The notes beneath the pieces were generated by a model. That model made no database searches, was not told the DNA's origin, and worked only from the letters and a program-made list of their open reading frames with translations. The position numbers were made by a program, and so were the translations under genes. From contig NZ_LR134386.1 in the NCBI RefSeq assembly GCF_900637665.1, forward strand, positions 3,774,501-3,838,500: DNA of 64,000 nt, in the 5' to 3' direction. Within the stretch, counting starts at the first letter, position 1. Every line of letters begins with the position of its first letter. Source of the stretch: Chryseobacterium nakagawai (lineage in GTDB: Bacteria; Bacteroidota; Bacteroidia; Flavobacteriales; Weeksellaceae). This document shows positions 7,940 through 16,998 of the stretch, one piece after another.

Positions 7940-9752
7940 TATTATTTTAGACCTTTCAGATTTGCACGTATCACTGCACCAGGTTTTAGGAGGCGGACCA
8001 GCTAAAGTAGATTTTCGTCTTAGTACTGAGAATGATACAGAACCGGGAATGCACTATATTGACAAATTTATCAGTGTTGTAAAAAGAGACTATTCCGGAT
8101 CTAAAATATATCTTTTGATTACCGGAGACATTACTAATGCTGGAGAAGTCAAAGAATTTGAGTTTGCGACTAAGTATATTAACAAGATTATCAACGATCT
8201 TAACATCAACAGAGAAGAAATATTACTGATACCTGGCGACCACGACTTAAACAGGAGGGCAATTCAAAACCTATATGCAGATAATGAAAATCCCGCAAAG
8301 GCGATTGTCAATGAAACAAAATTTAAAAATTTTTCAGCGTTTTATTTTAACTTGTTAGGTAAAACCTTTGACTCCAATAAAGTTATCTTCGATACATTGA
8401 TAGTGGAAGACCGTATTTTACTGATGGGGCTAAACTCCTGCTTGGGAATTGATATGCAGCAGCGTGATGGAAGCATCACAGTTGCCGACTTTGAACAGGA
8501 ATACAGAAGTATGACAGGGGCAGACATAAAAACTATTGCATGTACCCATCACAATTTAACCGCAGCTTACGAGAATAAGAACGCTGGACAATGGTTAAGT
8601 GAAAATAGGACAAGATTCATCAATAAATTGATCGAATTCGATATCAATTTTGTACTGAGTGGCAACGAGCATATAAGTAGTAGCAGATCAATTCCAGGTG
8701 ATCAGCTTACTATAAGCGACGCAGGCTGTTTAACAACCTTAGCATATGATGCCACCTTTAAGGTGTATCCTCTTGAAATTGATGATGATATCATCCTCCA
8801 TAATAAAATCTATGCTTTGCAAAAGATTTCAGACAATAATTTCGATTATGAATGGGACGTAAGAAGCCACCAGGCATCGCATCAACAAGAGGAATATATA
8901 ATTTTCAAAAAACAGCCACCGCAGCTTGGTTCAGAGATAATCGAGATAACTACGGAAGATACAACTGAAATTACTAATGTTGCAGAAATTTCAATTACTG
9001 ACCTTGAGTCTTCCGAAGAAAATATTTATTATAGTCCAGAATTTACCGATGTTCTATATGACAAAGTAAAGGATCTTAAGATATTTTATACTGGACATTA
9101 CCATTACAGCGAAACTTCCAGAGCACATAATTGGATTGACGTATCGAAACTTATAGAAAATAAAGATAACCTGAATTTTTTAAAAAATGCAGTCATTGAC
9201 GTGCTGGAAAAAAAAATTGGGGAAGAAAATATTGATATGATTGTTGGGTTGGGGTATGAAGGAAATATTATCTCAACAAAAGCAGCTATAAAATTTAATA
9301 AGCCATATTCGTTTCTACCATATTCATATAGACATGATGAGCATCACGAATCTGAACGATTGTTAAACTTCGACAATCCTGACGGTGAATTCAAAAATAT
9401 ACTTATCATAACGGATGTGGTAAACGATGGTAGAACCATCCGAAAACTGATAAAAAAAAGGCAAGATCCATTTTTTCGGAACGTAAGTAAAATCTATGTC
9501 ATATCTCTTTTTTATACCGGACAACATCCCATTAATAACAATATTTTGAACTATAGATTTTTGGAAATGATACCAAACTACGATTTGGAAAATGATGAAG
9601 TAGTCAATAACATCGAATTCTATACTGTTAAAAGTTTAAAAGTAGAAAAATGTCCATATGGAAAGGATTTCAGGACAGAGTGCTTTATCTATAAAGACGA
9701 ACTAAGCTGTGTAAATCTATTCTATGATGAACGAAAATATATTGAGAAGTAA
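7932..9752 (+). CDS. Calcineurin-like metallophosphoesterase fused to a PRTase-fold domain
   Basis: A 606-residue two-domain protein. The N-terminal metallophosphoesterase shows DLH at 10-12, GDIT at 65-68 and GDHD at 102-105 (the usual motif is GNHD), then CTHHN near 199 and a later GNEH segment. These are the metal ligands of the calcineurin-like family, with an Asn-to-Asp change in the third motif. A linker near 300-380 is rich in Glu and Thr. The C-terminal domain has the PRPP-binding motif ILIITDVVNDGRTIRKL at about 490-506, typical of PRTases. The fusion suggests it makes or breaks a phosphorylated nucleotide or nucleic acid. It overlaps the preceding STAS-PRTase gene by eight bases, and two PRTase folds in one operon is unusual. 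The defence role is inferred from its neighbour Gabija. Confidence 0.7.
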   Translation: MSNIILDLSDLHVSLHQVLGGGPAKVDFRLSTENDTEPGMHYIDKFISVVKRDYSGSKIYLLITGDITNAGEVKEFEFATKYINKIINDLNINREEILLIPGDHDLNRRAIQNLYADNENPAKAIVNETKFKNFSAFYFNLLGKTFDSNKVIFDTLIVEDRILLMGLNSCLGIDMQQRDGSITVADFEQEYRSMTGADIKTIACTHHNLTAAYENKNAGQWLSENRTRFINKLIEFDINFVLSGNEHISSSRSIPGDQLTISDAGCLTTLAYDATFKVYPLEIDDDIILHNKIYALQKISDNNFDYEWDVRSHQASHQQEEYIIFKKQPPQLGSEIIEITTEDTTEITNVAEISITDLESSEENIYYSPEFTDVLYDKVKDLKIFYTGHYHYSETSRAHNWIDVSKLIENKDNLNFLKNAVIDVLEKKIGEENIDMIVGLGYEGNIISTKAAIKFNKPYSFLPYSYRHDEHHESERLLNFDNPDGEFKNILIITDVVNDGRTIRKLIKKRQDPFFRNVSKIYVISLFYTGQHPINNNILNYRFLEMIPNYDLENDEVVNNIEFYTVKSLKVEKCPYGKDFRTECFIYKDELSCVNLFYDERKYIEK

Positions 9753-9772
9753 CAGTATTATATAATCTATTT

Positions 9773-10768
9773 ATGATAGAAACAGCTATCCGCATATCGG
9801 TAAACCGTAAATCCGATATCGAGCTTATAAAAGATATTTTGGTAGGTGAAAGTATTGATACCCCTATCATCATTGTCGAATATGAAGATAATTTTCTAAT
9901 CAGTCTCTAAAGTGACTACGAACAGTGGGAACTTGACCTAGCAATATTGAACCTATTTCCTGCATATCAATTTGTAACACAAGGAAATAATGGTAGAAAA
10001 GAAATCAGATTGGAAATAACACGCTATCAATCGGAATTTAGTACCACAGACTGGGGTAGCCCGATCGAAAATCCATTAAATGAAACTAAATATTTGGTTA
10101 AAACTTCACCGAGTAGGCCTGTCAGATTTTCTCCTTTGATTGAAGTTTTATTCGGAAAAGATACCAGAAGCTATTATGTAAATATAGTAGCAGGCAAAAA
10201 TACAGCTACAGGAGAACAGGGCTTTCTGCTACTTGATAATTTTTCTGAGAAAAGCCAAAGCGAAAATCCTCCAATTTTGAAAGACAAATTGTACAGCAGT
10301 CCACAAGATGCGTTTCATAGAGGAATTGATAAAATTGAGGACATTACCAAAGAAGATTTTTTAAATTACTTTGAGGTAAAGAAAAAAGAAAGAAGAGAGT
10401 TTGAAAAAATTCCAAGAAAAATTATTTGAAATTTTATAAAGGGCTGCAATAGTAAAGATCATGGCCTGATCTTCAACAATGTTTCCAAAAACATTGTTTT
10501 TGAAATATCAAGCAACTGGGAAACAGAAACAGTAATAAATAATATCCAAGATTTTCGAAACTATTTTGAGTCACCTGATGAGGAAATCTGTCAAAAGGAA
10601 TTTAAGATTCGTACCAAATGGTATTTTGATAATTCAGATGTAGCAATCAATCTAGATTGTTATACAGCAAAATCAACTGACCGTCCAAAAACGACAATCA
10701 ATTTTAGCAGAATGACATTTACACTAAATGACACTAATGAAATATCAAAAATCAAGTGGACGAAATAA
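9773..10768 (+). pseudogene. Fourth operon gene, interrupted by two in-frame stops
   Basis: One reading frame runs from ATG 9773 to TAA 10766-10768 (332 codons) but contains TAA at 9908-9910 and TGA at 10427-10429. The segments are 45, 172 and 112 residues. No frame change is needed, and protein-like sequence continues straight through both stops: EDNFLISL stop SDYEQWELDLA, and FEKIPRKII stop NFIKGCNSKDHG. The third segment has no ATG or GTG near its beginning. The gene starts 20 bases after the phosphoesterase gene, so it probably belonged to the operon. I recognise no domain. Nonsense mutations are the simplest reading; sequencing error or stop readthrough are alternatives. Confidence 0.65.
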
Positions 10769-11076
10769 ATGCAAAAATCCGCTTACGATCGTACTAATTT
10801 AATAGAATATTTTAATGCCTCTGAACAGGAAAGATAATTGATAATTAACATATTGAAAATCAATAAAAATTCCAGTTTGACTTGGTTTAATACAAAAATA
10901 CAACAGCTTATTATACATGAAGTTATGTTTAGATCTATTATATAACTCATTTGTTTCCCGATATTTTTAATATATTGATAAATAATAGGTTGTTTTGAAC
11001 TCTAACTTTTGTGTCGGAAAATAAATCGATAAATTTCAGGTAATGTATGTTAAGTTTTTACTTTTTTAAATTGTAC
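10769..11076. other. A/T-rich spacer between convergent genes
   Basis: About 310 bases. An ATG directly after the preceding stop opens a 22-codon frame (10769-10837, beginning MQKSAYDRTNLIEYF), which may be the remnant of a further operon gene. Otherwise I see nothing beyond A/T-rich sequence. Confidence 0.35.
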
Positions 11077-12039
11077 TTAATCATCCTCTTCTAACAATCT
11101 TTTATGCGCATAACATACAGCTCCTTCATACGCTTCTTCTAAGTCAAGTGATGTGCCACAAACGTGACATTCTTTATTAACTTGGATATAACCGCAAGAA
11201 AGGCAACAATCATCCTCAAAAATATAAGTAGGTTCATTACAATCAGGACAATCGGCATAAGGACTATCACCTCCATCCATAATCGCAATATGAGCTTCAA
11301 TTCCAAATTCTTCTTCTAAACAATCGTTGAGAACATCTTCTAGATCGAACTCATTTCCACATTTTTTACAATTTAAGGCTAATGGTCGTCCTGGTTCATA
11401 TACTTGATCTTTTATCGCTTGTACAAGTTCAGAATCACATGCTGTGCACCGAACATGTTGTATTGCCCTAGCAAGTGAAGAATAAGTCCAATTGACTTGA
11501 TTAAATGATTCTATACTTTCTTCCTTTTCTTTTTCATAGACCTCATCTACTTCTAAAAAAATGTCCCAAGATGACTGTTCCAAAAGATCAGCTGCCTCTA
11601 TTTCTAAATAAGTTTTAGAAAAATCACGTATAATTTTAAATGACTTAGAAACAATCTCATTTACAACCGAAGGTGCTTCATCTGTATAATAATGCTCAAT
11701 GTTATTCCTAAGTTTATTAATCTGATCAAAAGCCATCCAGTCTACTTGAATACCTAGACCTCCAAACCTATCCTTTATTTGTTGTACATCAACAGTTTTT
11801 TTTCCAGATCCTAGAAATGACCAATCTCCATTAGATCCCATTTTCGGTTTTATACTCTGTTTTATTAATACATCATCACTTCCTTCCGGCGACATTCTAC
11901 GTAACTTTTCTTTAAATAAAAGAAGCATACCAGCGAAAATATTCCTAATTGCAGATTTTGACCTCCTTGGGTCTTCGCTTTTGTAGTCTTCCAAGCCTAT
12001 TTCGATCGCATCAACTGCGTTTTCTAAAATCTTCATCAC
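11077..12039 (-). CDS. HEPN-like protein with C-terminal zinc ribbons
   Basis: A 320-residue soluble protein. The N-terminal helical part (about 1-150) contains RNNIEH at 111-116, an R-x4-H motif in the helix position typical of HEPN ribonuclease or toxin domains. The C-terminal half has five CxxC pairs (CTAC, CKKC, CPDC, CLSC and CHVC) plus a final CYAH, so it probably folds into several zinc ribbons. The combination suggests an RNA-binding or RNA-cleaving effector. It stands alone, convergent with the HATPase operon and just before the hairpin repeat at 12.3 kb. The HEPN assignment rests on one short motif and helical context; a zinc-ribbon adaptor without nuclease activity is the alternative. 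Confidence 0.55.
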   Translation of the reverse strand: MMKILENAVDAIEIGLEDYKSEDPRRSKSAIRNIFAGMLLLFKEKLRRMSPEGSDDVLIKQSIKPKMGSNGDWSFLGSGKKTVDVQQIKDRFGGLGIQVDWMAFDQINKLRNNIEHYYTDEAPSVVNEIVSKSFKIIRDFSKTYLEIEAADLLEQSSWDIFLEVDEVYEKEKEESIESFNQVNWTYSSLARAIQHVRCTACDSELVQAIKDQVYEPGRPLALNCKKCGNEFDLEDVLNDCLEEEFGIEAHIAIMDGGDSPYADCPDCNEPTYIFEDDCCLSCGYIQVNKECHVCGTSLDLEEAYEGAVCYAHKRLLEEDD

Positions 12040-12287
12040 AAAAAAATTATAGGCATTAATATACTCAAAAAAACTTACGAAATATCAAGAAACATCCAAT
12101 TAAGAAATACTAAGAAAAAATAGGCCAGCTATAGATGATATCAATTAAATTCATAAAAGAAAATATAAATAATGTGTAATTTAAATGTATAATTTAGTTA
12201 TGTCAAAATATAGTAATTAAGGAATAACCTGACAGGATTGAAACAAAACCACATAACCGCCAAATAACTAATTTTCAATAAGTTAAA

Positions 12288-12390
12288 TTTAAAACACTTT
12301 CTATATCTGTAAAAAAAGAGTTTGGATAGCGTGCTGTCAAGTTCACAAATAGCCAAATAGCGCCAACTCTCTTTAGTTGGCGCTATTTTT
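12288..12390 (+). repeat. Hairpin-containing repeat, copy A
   Basis: About 75 percent identical by eye to the copy at 17968-18070. It has a left part with core AAACACTTTCTAT and GAGTTTGGATAGCG, then a perfect 14-bp stem (12355-12368 with 12375-12388, AAATAGCGCCAACT) with a 6-base loop, then a T-run. If one A is removed from the A-run near 12310, the left part reads as a C-terminal peptide tail ending at a TAG inside the stem, so it may be the relic of a gene end plus its terminator. Confidence 0.75.
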
Positions 12391-12393
12391 TTG
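12355..12393 (+). terminator. Strong hairpin terminator within repeat copy A
   Basis: A 14-bp perfect stem with GCGCC core, a 6-base loop (CTCTTT) and a run of eight T's. It has the form of a rho-independent terminator on the plus strand, but there is no plus-strand gene directly upstream for it to end. Confidence 0.65.
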
Positions 12394-12678
12394 TTTATGA
12401 TGTCAGCCTAAACCAGAAAAAATTTCTTAAAATTTTAATGTTAAATAGACTTGTAAGAAATTGTAAGGATGACTATGATTAGATTAATTTAATTGTTGAG
12501 TAACATACATTCTAATAAAAACTTATTTCAATTAACTTGTACATTCAATTATAGAGTTACCAAAATCTAAATTACAATAATGAAGACATTCCAATTCAGA
12601 AGAAAAAAGGATTAAAGATTTTGATTGGATTTCAATATAATATGGGTCCCCTAATATAGTTTAGTGATCATAAATCAA

Positions 12679-12686
12679 TATCTTTG
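12679..12686 (+). promoter_or_regulatory. Promoter -7 box for the AraC gene
   Basis: TATCTTTG fits the Bacteroidota consensus TAnnTTTG and lies 56 bases before the ATG at 12743. Confidence 0.5.
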
Positions 12687-12742
12687 CATCTTATAAAGAT
12701 CTAGAGATAGGATAAGTAATTTGCAGGAATTGTTTTATAAGA

Positions 12743-13879
12743 ATGGAAAACTTCACTTTTAAAGAAATAGCCGCTTTTATAGGAATTTTTCTTGTACTTG
12801 TACTTGCATTGTTTTTAGTAACTGTAAAAACCAAGAACAAACTTTCAAACTGTCTGTTAGCGTTCTTTCTTTTTATAAATGCACTCGACGCTATCAAGTT
12901 TTTGCAACACGGATTTCCAGTTAATTTTATCAACCTCGAAGCGTTTCGTTGGAGCACTAATTACGTGGTTTCAGCATTATTTTATCTTTATGTATTGTCT
13001 GTTTGTTACACCAACTTTCGATTAAAACCGAAACACTTAATACATCTTATTCCGTTTTTGGCGTTCAATGCGTTTATGATGTGGGGAATTTATTGTAGTG
13101 ATAGACCTGCGAAAATAAAATTCATCAACGGCATGAACGATATGCCGCTCTTGCAATTTTTCCTCTTCCTTTTCGAAGCGTTGTTTCAAGTCTATTTTAT
13201 TGCCTCATTTTTCGCAATTAGAAAGGCTAAAAAAGTATATCTCGAGAATTACACAAACCCAAATATTTCATCACTCAATGCTCTTTACACAATAGCAATT
13301 CTCTATTACGTTTTACATTTTATTGTTCTGATAAGATGGTTGGTTACGTATATTTTTGGCATCGGTGAGATTCGGGCGTGGATTGTAACTATTGATGGAG
13401 TAGCATTTTTGTTTTGTACGTGTTGGTATCTTTTTGTCGCGTTAAATAATCCCGAATTTTTCCGAGGTGTGAATTCTGATTTAAAACCGATAGAAGAAGT
13501 AGTTTCCGAAGAAAAATCCTCTCCAAAAATAGATAAAGAAAAGAATACTCAAATCGATTCTTTAAAAGAGTTTATGATTAAAAATGAACCTTATCTCGAT
13601 TCTTCACTAACGATTCAGAATTTAGCAGAGCAAGTAGAAATACCTGTGAAAGATTTATCCGCTTTGATTAATTTGTATATGGACAAACATTTTTTCGATT
13701 TCGTGAATGAATATCGAATTGAAAAAGCCATGCAAATTCTAAAAGATTCTTCTCAAAAAGAGTTGACCGTTTTGGAAATTTTGTACAAAGTTGGATTTAA
13801 TTCTAAATCTTCATTTAATACCTCATTCAAAAAATATACGGGAACAACTCCTACAGATTTCAGAAGAAACCCAAAATAA
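12743..13879 (+). CDS. AraC-family regulator with membrane N-terminus
   Basis: A 378-residue protein. Residues about 8-240 contain roughly seven hydrophobic segments (the first, IAAFIGIFLVLVLALFLV, near 8-25), forming an integral membrane sensor. After a charged linker (about 245-275), residues about 280-375 form an AraC-type double HTH with ILYKVGFNSKSSFNTSFKK and a YTGTTPTDFR end, as in the family consensus. Membrane-anchored AraC regulators of this layout are common in Flavobacteria. The serine hydrolase-TPR gene begins 103 bases downstream on the same strand, so it is the likely target or partner. Confidence 0.85.
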   Translation: MENFTFKEIAAFIGIFLVLVLALFLVTVKTKNKLSNCLLAFFLFINALDAIKFLQHGFPVNFINLEAFRWSTNYVVSALFYLYVLSVCYTNFRLKPKHLIHLIPFLAFNAFMMWGIYCSDRPAKIKFINGMNDMPLLQFFLFLFEALFQVYFIASFFAIRKAKKVYLENYTNPNISSLNALYTIAILYYVLHFIVLIRWLVTYIFGIGEIRAWIVTIDGVAFLFCTCWYLFVALNNPEFFRGVNSDLKPIEEVVSEEKSSPKIDKEKNTQIDSLKEFMIKNEPYLDSSLTIQNLAEQVEIPVKDLSALINLYMDKHFFDFVNEYRIEKAMQILKDSSQKELTVLEILYKVGFNSKSSFNTSFKKYTGTTPTDFRRNPK

Positions 13880-13982
13880 TTCATTTTTTTTTCCTTACAA
13901 ATGCGTTCGACTATTTTTAGTCGGTCGTATAGTATAGATTTTCACAACATATTTGCAGAAAGTTTTTTAAAATATAATTACA

Positions 13983-15383
13983 ATGAAAAAAATATTTTTT
14001 TTAATATCATTAAGTATTTTATTCACCAATTTTCTTTCAGCCCAAAAGCCAACTGAACAAAAAACAGAAATCAATCAAATTAACGAACTCATGACCAAAT
14101 CCTACGAAAGAGGTTTGTTCAACGGAAATATTTTGGTCGCTAAAAAAGGAAAAATCATCTATCAAAAATCATTTGGTTTTACCGATGAAACGAGAAAAAC
14201 GTCTTTAACGAAAAATTCCATTTTTAATTTTGGCTCTATTGTAAAGCAGTTTAATGCAGTTGCTATTATGATGTTGGTGGAGCGTGGTCAGTTAAATCTT
14301 GATGATCCCATTTCGAAATATAATTTGGACTTGCCAAAATGGTCAGAAAAAGTAACGACCAGACATTTAATCAATTATGCCAGTGGAATCCCTCGAATTG
14401 AAAATAAAATGATCGTCCCGAAAAATGATGAAGAAGCTTGGAAGATTTTGAGAAAAACGGACACCCTCTTATTTGAGCCGGGAAAAGGCTATAGATATGA
14501 TAACGGCAATGTGTTTTTGCAAAGAAGAATTATTGAAAAGGTAACAGGAGCCACTTTCCAGGATTTTGTTACTAAAAACATTATCAGACCTTTGAAAATG
14601 ACCAATTCCGTTTTTGATGCAAAAGCAGGGTACAAAAACCGAACATCCTGTTATGATATGGACCACGTAAGATGCCCGGAATTAGAATTTATAAGCGGTT
14701 GGCTTTGGTTAGGCATCAATGATATGTACAAATGGATTGATGCAATGAATCATAATCGGTTAATTTCCAGAAAATCCTTTGAAACATTATTGAATAATCC
14801 TTATGCAAAAGAAGAAGGTGGTTCTCTTGGTAGATATTATGAAGAAGATGAATTGCAACGTCACAACGGTATTTCGTATAAATTTGAATCTATTTTATTA
14901 AATGATATAAAAAATGATTTCATTGTAATCCTGGCATCCAATAACCTCAATAAAGTGTATAGTTTAGGACATACAATCCGTGACATTATGCTTGGAAAAA
15001 CTTACTAAATCCCTAAAAAATCGGTTTATCAAGCGTTAAGAAAAGAAGCTCTAATCGATGTAAATAAAGCGATTGAAAATTATTATCAACTGAAAAAAAC
15101 TTCTGAAAAAGAATATAGTTTTGATAACCCAAGCGACCTAAATTCATTAGGCTATGAATTGCTAAGAGCTGGCAAAATAAGCGAGTCCATTGAAATCTTT
15201 AAATTGGTTGTAAAAGAATTTCCAAAAAACCCCAATGTTATAGATAGTTTGGGTGAAGCGTATTATACCAACAAGCAATATGATTTGGCCATAGATTGCT
15301 ATAAAAAAGCAATTGAACTGGGAGGAACCCAAGGTAATGCTGAAAAAATGATCGACAAAATAGTAAAAGAAATAGGTAAGTAA
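13983..15383 (+). pseudogene. Serine hydrolase (beta-lactamase fold)-TPR gene broken by an in-frame stop
   Basis: Residues 1-21 form a signal peptide (ends FLSAQ). The following domain is a class C beta-lactamase/esterase fold with SIVK as the SxxK motif (about residue 90) and YDN as the YxN motif. TAA at 15006-15008 stops it after 341 residues. The same frame then continues without interruption for 124 codons (KKSVYQALRKEALIDVNKAI, then two TPR-like units LRAGKISESIEIFK and YYTNKQYDLAIDCYKKAIEL) to TAA 15381-15383. Serine hydrolases with a C-terminal TPR tail are common in Flavobacteria, so this was probably one protein. The first 341 residues may still fold. It follows the membrane AraC gene. 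Confidence 0.75.
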
Positions 15384-15505
15384 AATTTTCAAATCAAGTT
15401 TTAAATAAAAAATCTCTTATTAGCGGGAGGAAACAATATAATTTAATAAACCAAAATATATCTCTATATAAATTGTCGTATTTGCGAACCAACAAACCAA
15501 ATCAT

Positions 15506-15562
15506 CGATACGCTCGTCAAAGTCACTGAAGGAGACAATTATTTGATAGTTGTCTCTTATTT
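15506..15562 (+). repeat. Hairpin repeat, copy B (short form)
   Basis: It shares GATACGCTCGTCAAAGTCAC with the middle of copies A and C, and ACTGAAGGAGACAATTATTT with the 1.3-kb copy. The stem is GAGACAA (15532-15538) with TTGTCTC (15550-15556), followed by TTATTTTT. It lies downstream of the serine hydrolase-TPR gene and may act as its terminator. Confidence 0.6.
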
Positions 15563-15646
15563 TTACGCATAAAAATCTTGGAATTGCAACAAAAACCGGT
15601 CTAAGGCTAAATCTTTACCCCTACTTATTCATATTATTGCATTTTT

Positions 15647-16879
15647 TTAATCTTTAGCTTCTTTTTCACCTTTTTGTCGAAAAGCAAAATATATAATAAT
15701 TACACTCATAAACATTAAAATGGATGCCAGAAAAAATGGAGCTCCTGAAAATTGAAAAGGGGCTTTATCATGAGTGAAATAATAGAATAAGTTGGTCATC
15801 ATTGGAGGTCCCAAAATAGAGGTAGCACTCACTAAACTTGATAATGCCCCCTGCAGTTCACCTTGTTCATTTGCAGGAACATTTTTACTGATTATTGATT
15901 GAAGTGCGGGTCCGCAGATCCCACCTAAGGAATAAGGAACGAGAAAAACAAACATCATCCATCCTTGATTAGTAAATGCAAAAAGCATTAAACCTAATGC
16001 ATACAATATCAACCCAAAATATACACTTTTTTGTTCTCCTAATTTTGGAGTTGTCCATCTAATTAGAATTCCTTGTACTAAGCCAAGCAATAAGCCAAGC
16101 AAACCAAGCGATAGACCTACAGTTCTTTCCGTCCAATTAAATTTATACATAGTAAAAAAATGCCAATTGCTTTGTACAGCATGGAGCGCAATATAGACCA
16201 AAATTAAAGCGATGACGAGATTTGATATTTTTGACTGTTTTTTCAAAAAATTAACTGTTCCAATAGGGTTTGCACGTTTCCAGCTAAATGACCGGCGTTT
16301 ATCTTTTTCTAAACTTTCCGGTAGTATAAGCAGGCCGTAAAGAAAATTCACCATGCATAATATAGCCGCGAAATAAAAGGGAACTCTTGCTCCATAATGT
16401 CCAAGCAAACCACCTATTACCGGACCTATAATAAAACCTAATCCAAAAGCTGCACCGATTAAGCCGAAATTTTTAGTTCTATCTTCATCGGTGGATATGT
16501 CGGCGATATATGCACTAGCTGTTGAAATACTAGCTCCAGTAAGACCGGCAATGATTCTTCCAAAAAACAACCACCCAATAGAAGGCGCTAGTGCTAATAG
16601 TACATAATCAATAGCAAATCCGAAAAGAGAAATTAAAATAATTGGGCGTCTTCCATACTTGTCACTAAGATTACCCACTATAGGTGCAAATATAAATTGC
16701 GTAATAGCATAAGCAAAGCCAAGCCAACCTCCATATTTTGCAGCTTCACTAAGGTCACTATTGATAAGTTCTCCAATGAGTTTAGGAACCACTGGAAGTA
16801 TAATTCCCCAACCTGTAATATCAATCAACAACGTTACAAATATAAATCCAATAGCTGCTTTTTTTCCTGTTTTTTTCAT
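15647..16879 (-). CDS. MFS transporter, TCR/Tet type
   Basis: A 410-residue inner membrane protein with about 12 hydrophobic segments. Motif A is GNLSDKYGRRP at about 68-78, between TM2 and TM3. The N-terminal LLIDITGWGIILPVVPKL and the GLTGASISTASAYIAD segment match the TetA-like branch of the drug:H+ antiporters. The family exports tetracyclines and other drugs, but the substrate cannot be told from sequence alone. It lies 119 bases downstream of an AraC regulator on the same strand, which may control it. The pair is bounded on both sides by hairpin repeats. Confidence 0.85.
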   Translation of the reverse strand: MKKTGKKAAIGFIFVTLLIDITGWGIILPVVPKLIGELINSDLSEAAKYGGWLGFAYAITQFIFAPIVGNLSDKYGRRPIILISLFGFAIDYVLLALAPSIGWLFFGRIIAGLTGASISTASAYIADISTDEDRTKNFGLIGAAFGLGFIIGPVIGGLLGHYGARVPFYFAAILCMVNFLYGLLILPESLEKDKRRSFSWKRANPIGTVNFLKKQSKISNLVIALILVYIALHAVQSNWHFFTMYKFNWTERTVGLSLGLLGLLLGLVQGILIRWTTPKLGEQKSVYFGLILYALGLMLFAFTNQGWMMFVFLVPYSLGGICGPALQSIISKNVPANEQGELQGALSSLVSATSILGPPMMTNLFYYFTHDKAPFQFSGAPFFLASILMFMSVIIIYFAFRQKGEKEAKD

Positions 16880-16998
16880 GTTGTAAAATTAAACAGAGAT
16901 AAAAAGCAGGTATTAACAATTTAATGGTGTTTACGTACAATCTGAAAGCTAATCATGTTCAGCAATCTGTAAATAGTTTAGACATAAAAGAACATAAA

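Larger units (their letters stand above)
12040..12742. other. Intergenic region containing a repeat copy and a promoter
   Basis: About 700 bases between the HEPN-like gene and the AraC gene, which are divergent. It contains the hairpin repeat (12288-12390) and the TATCTTTG box at 12679-12686. The rest is A/T-rich, with no supported ORF or RNA. Confidence 0.5.

Noticed and set aside
9773..10768. Reassignment of TGA or TAA as sense codons
   Set aside because: Many intact genes in the window end in TAA and TGA at expected lengths, so the code is standard.
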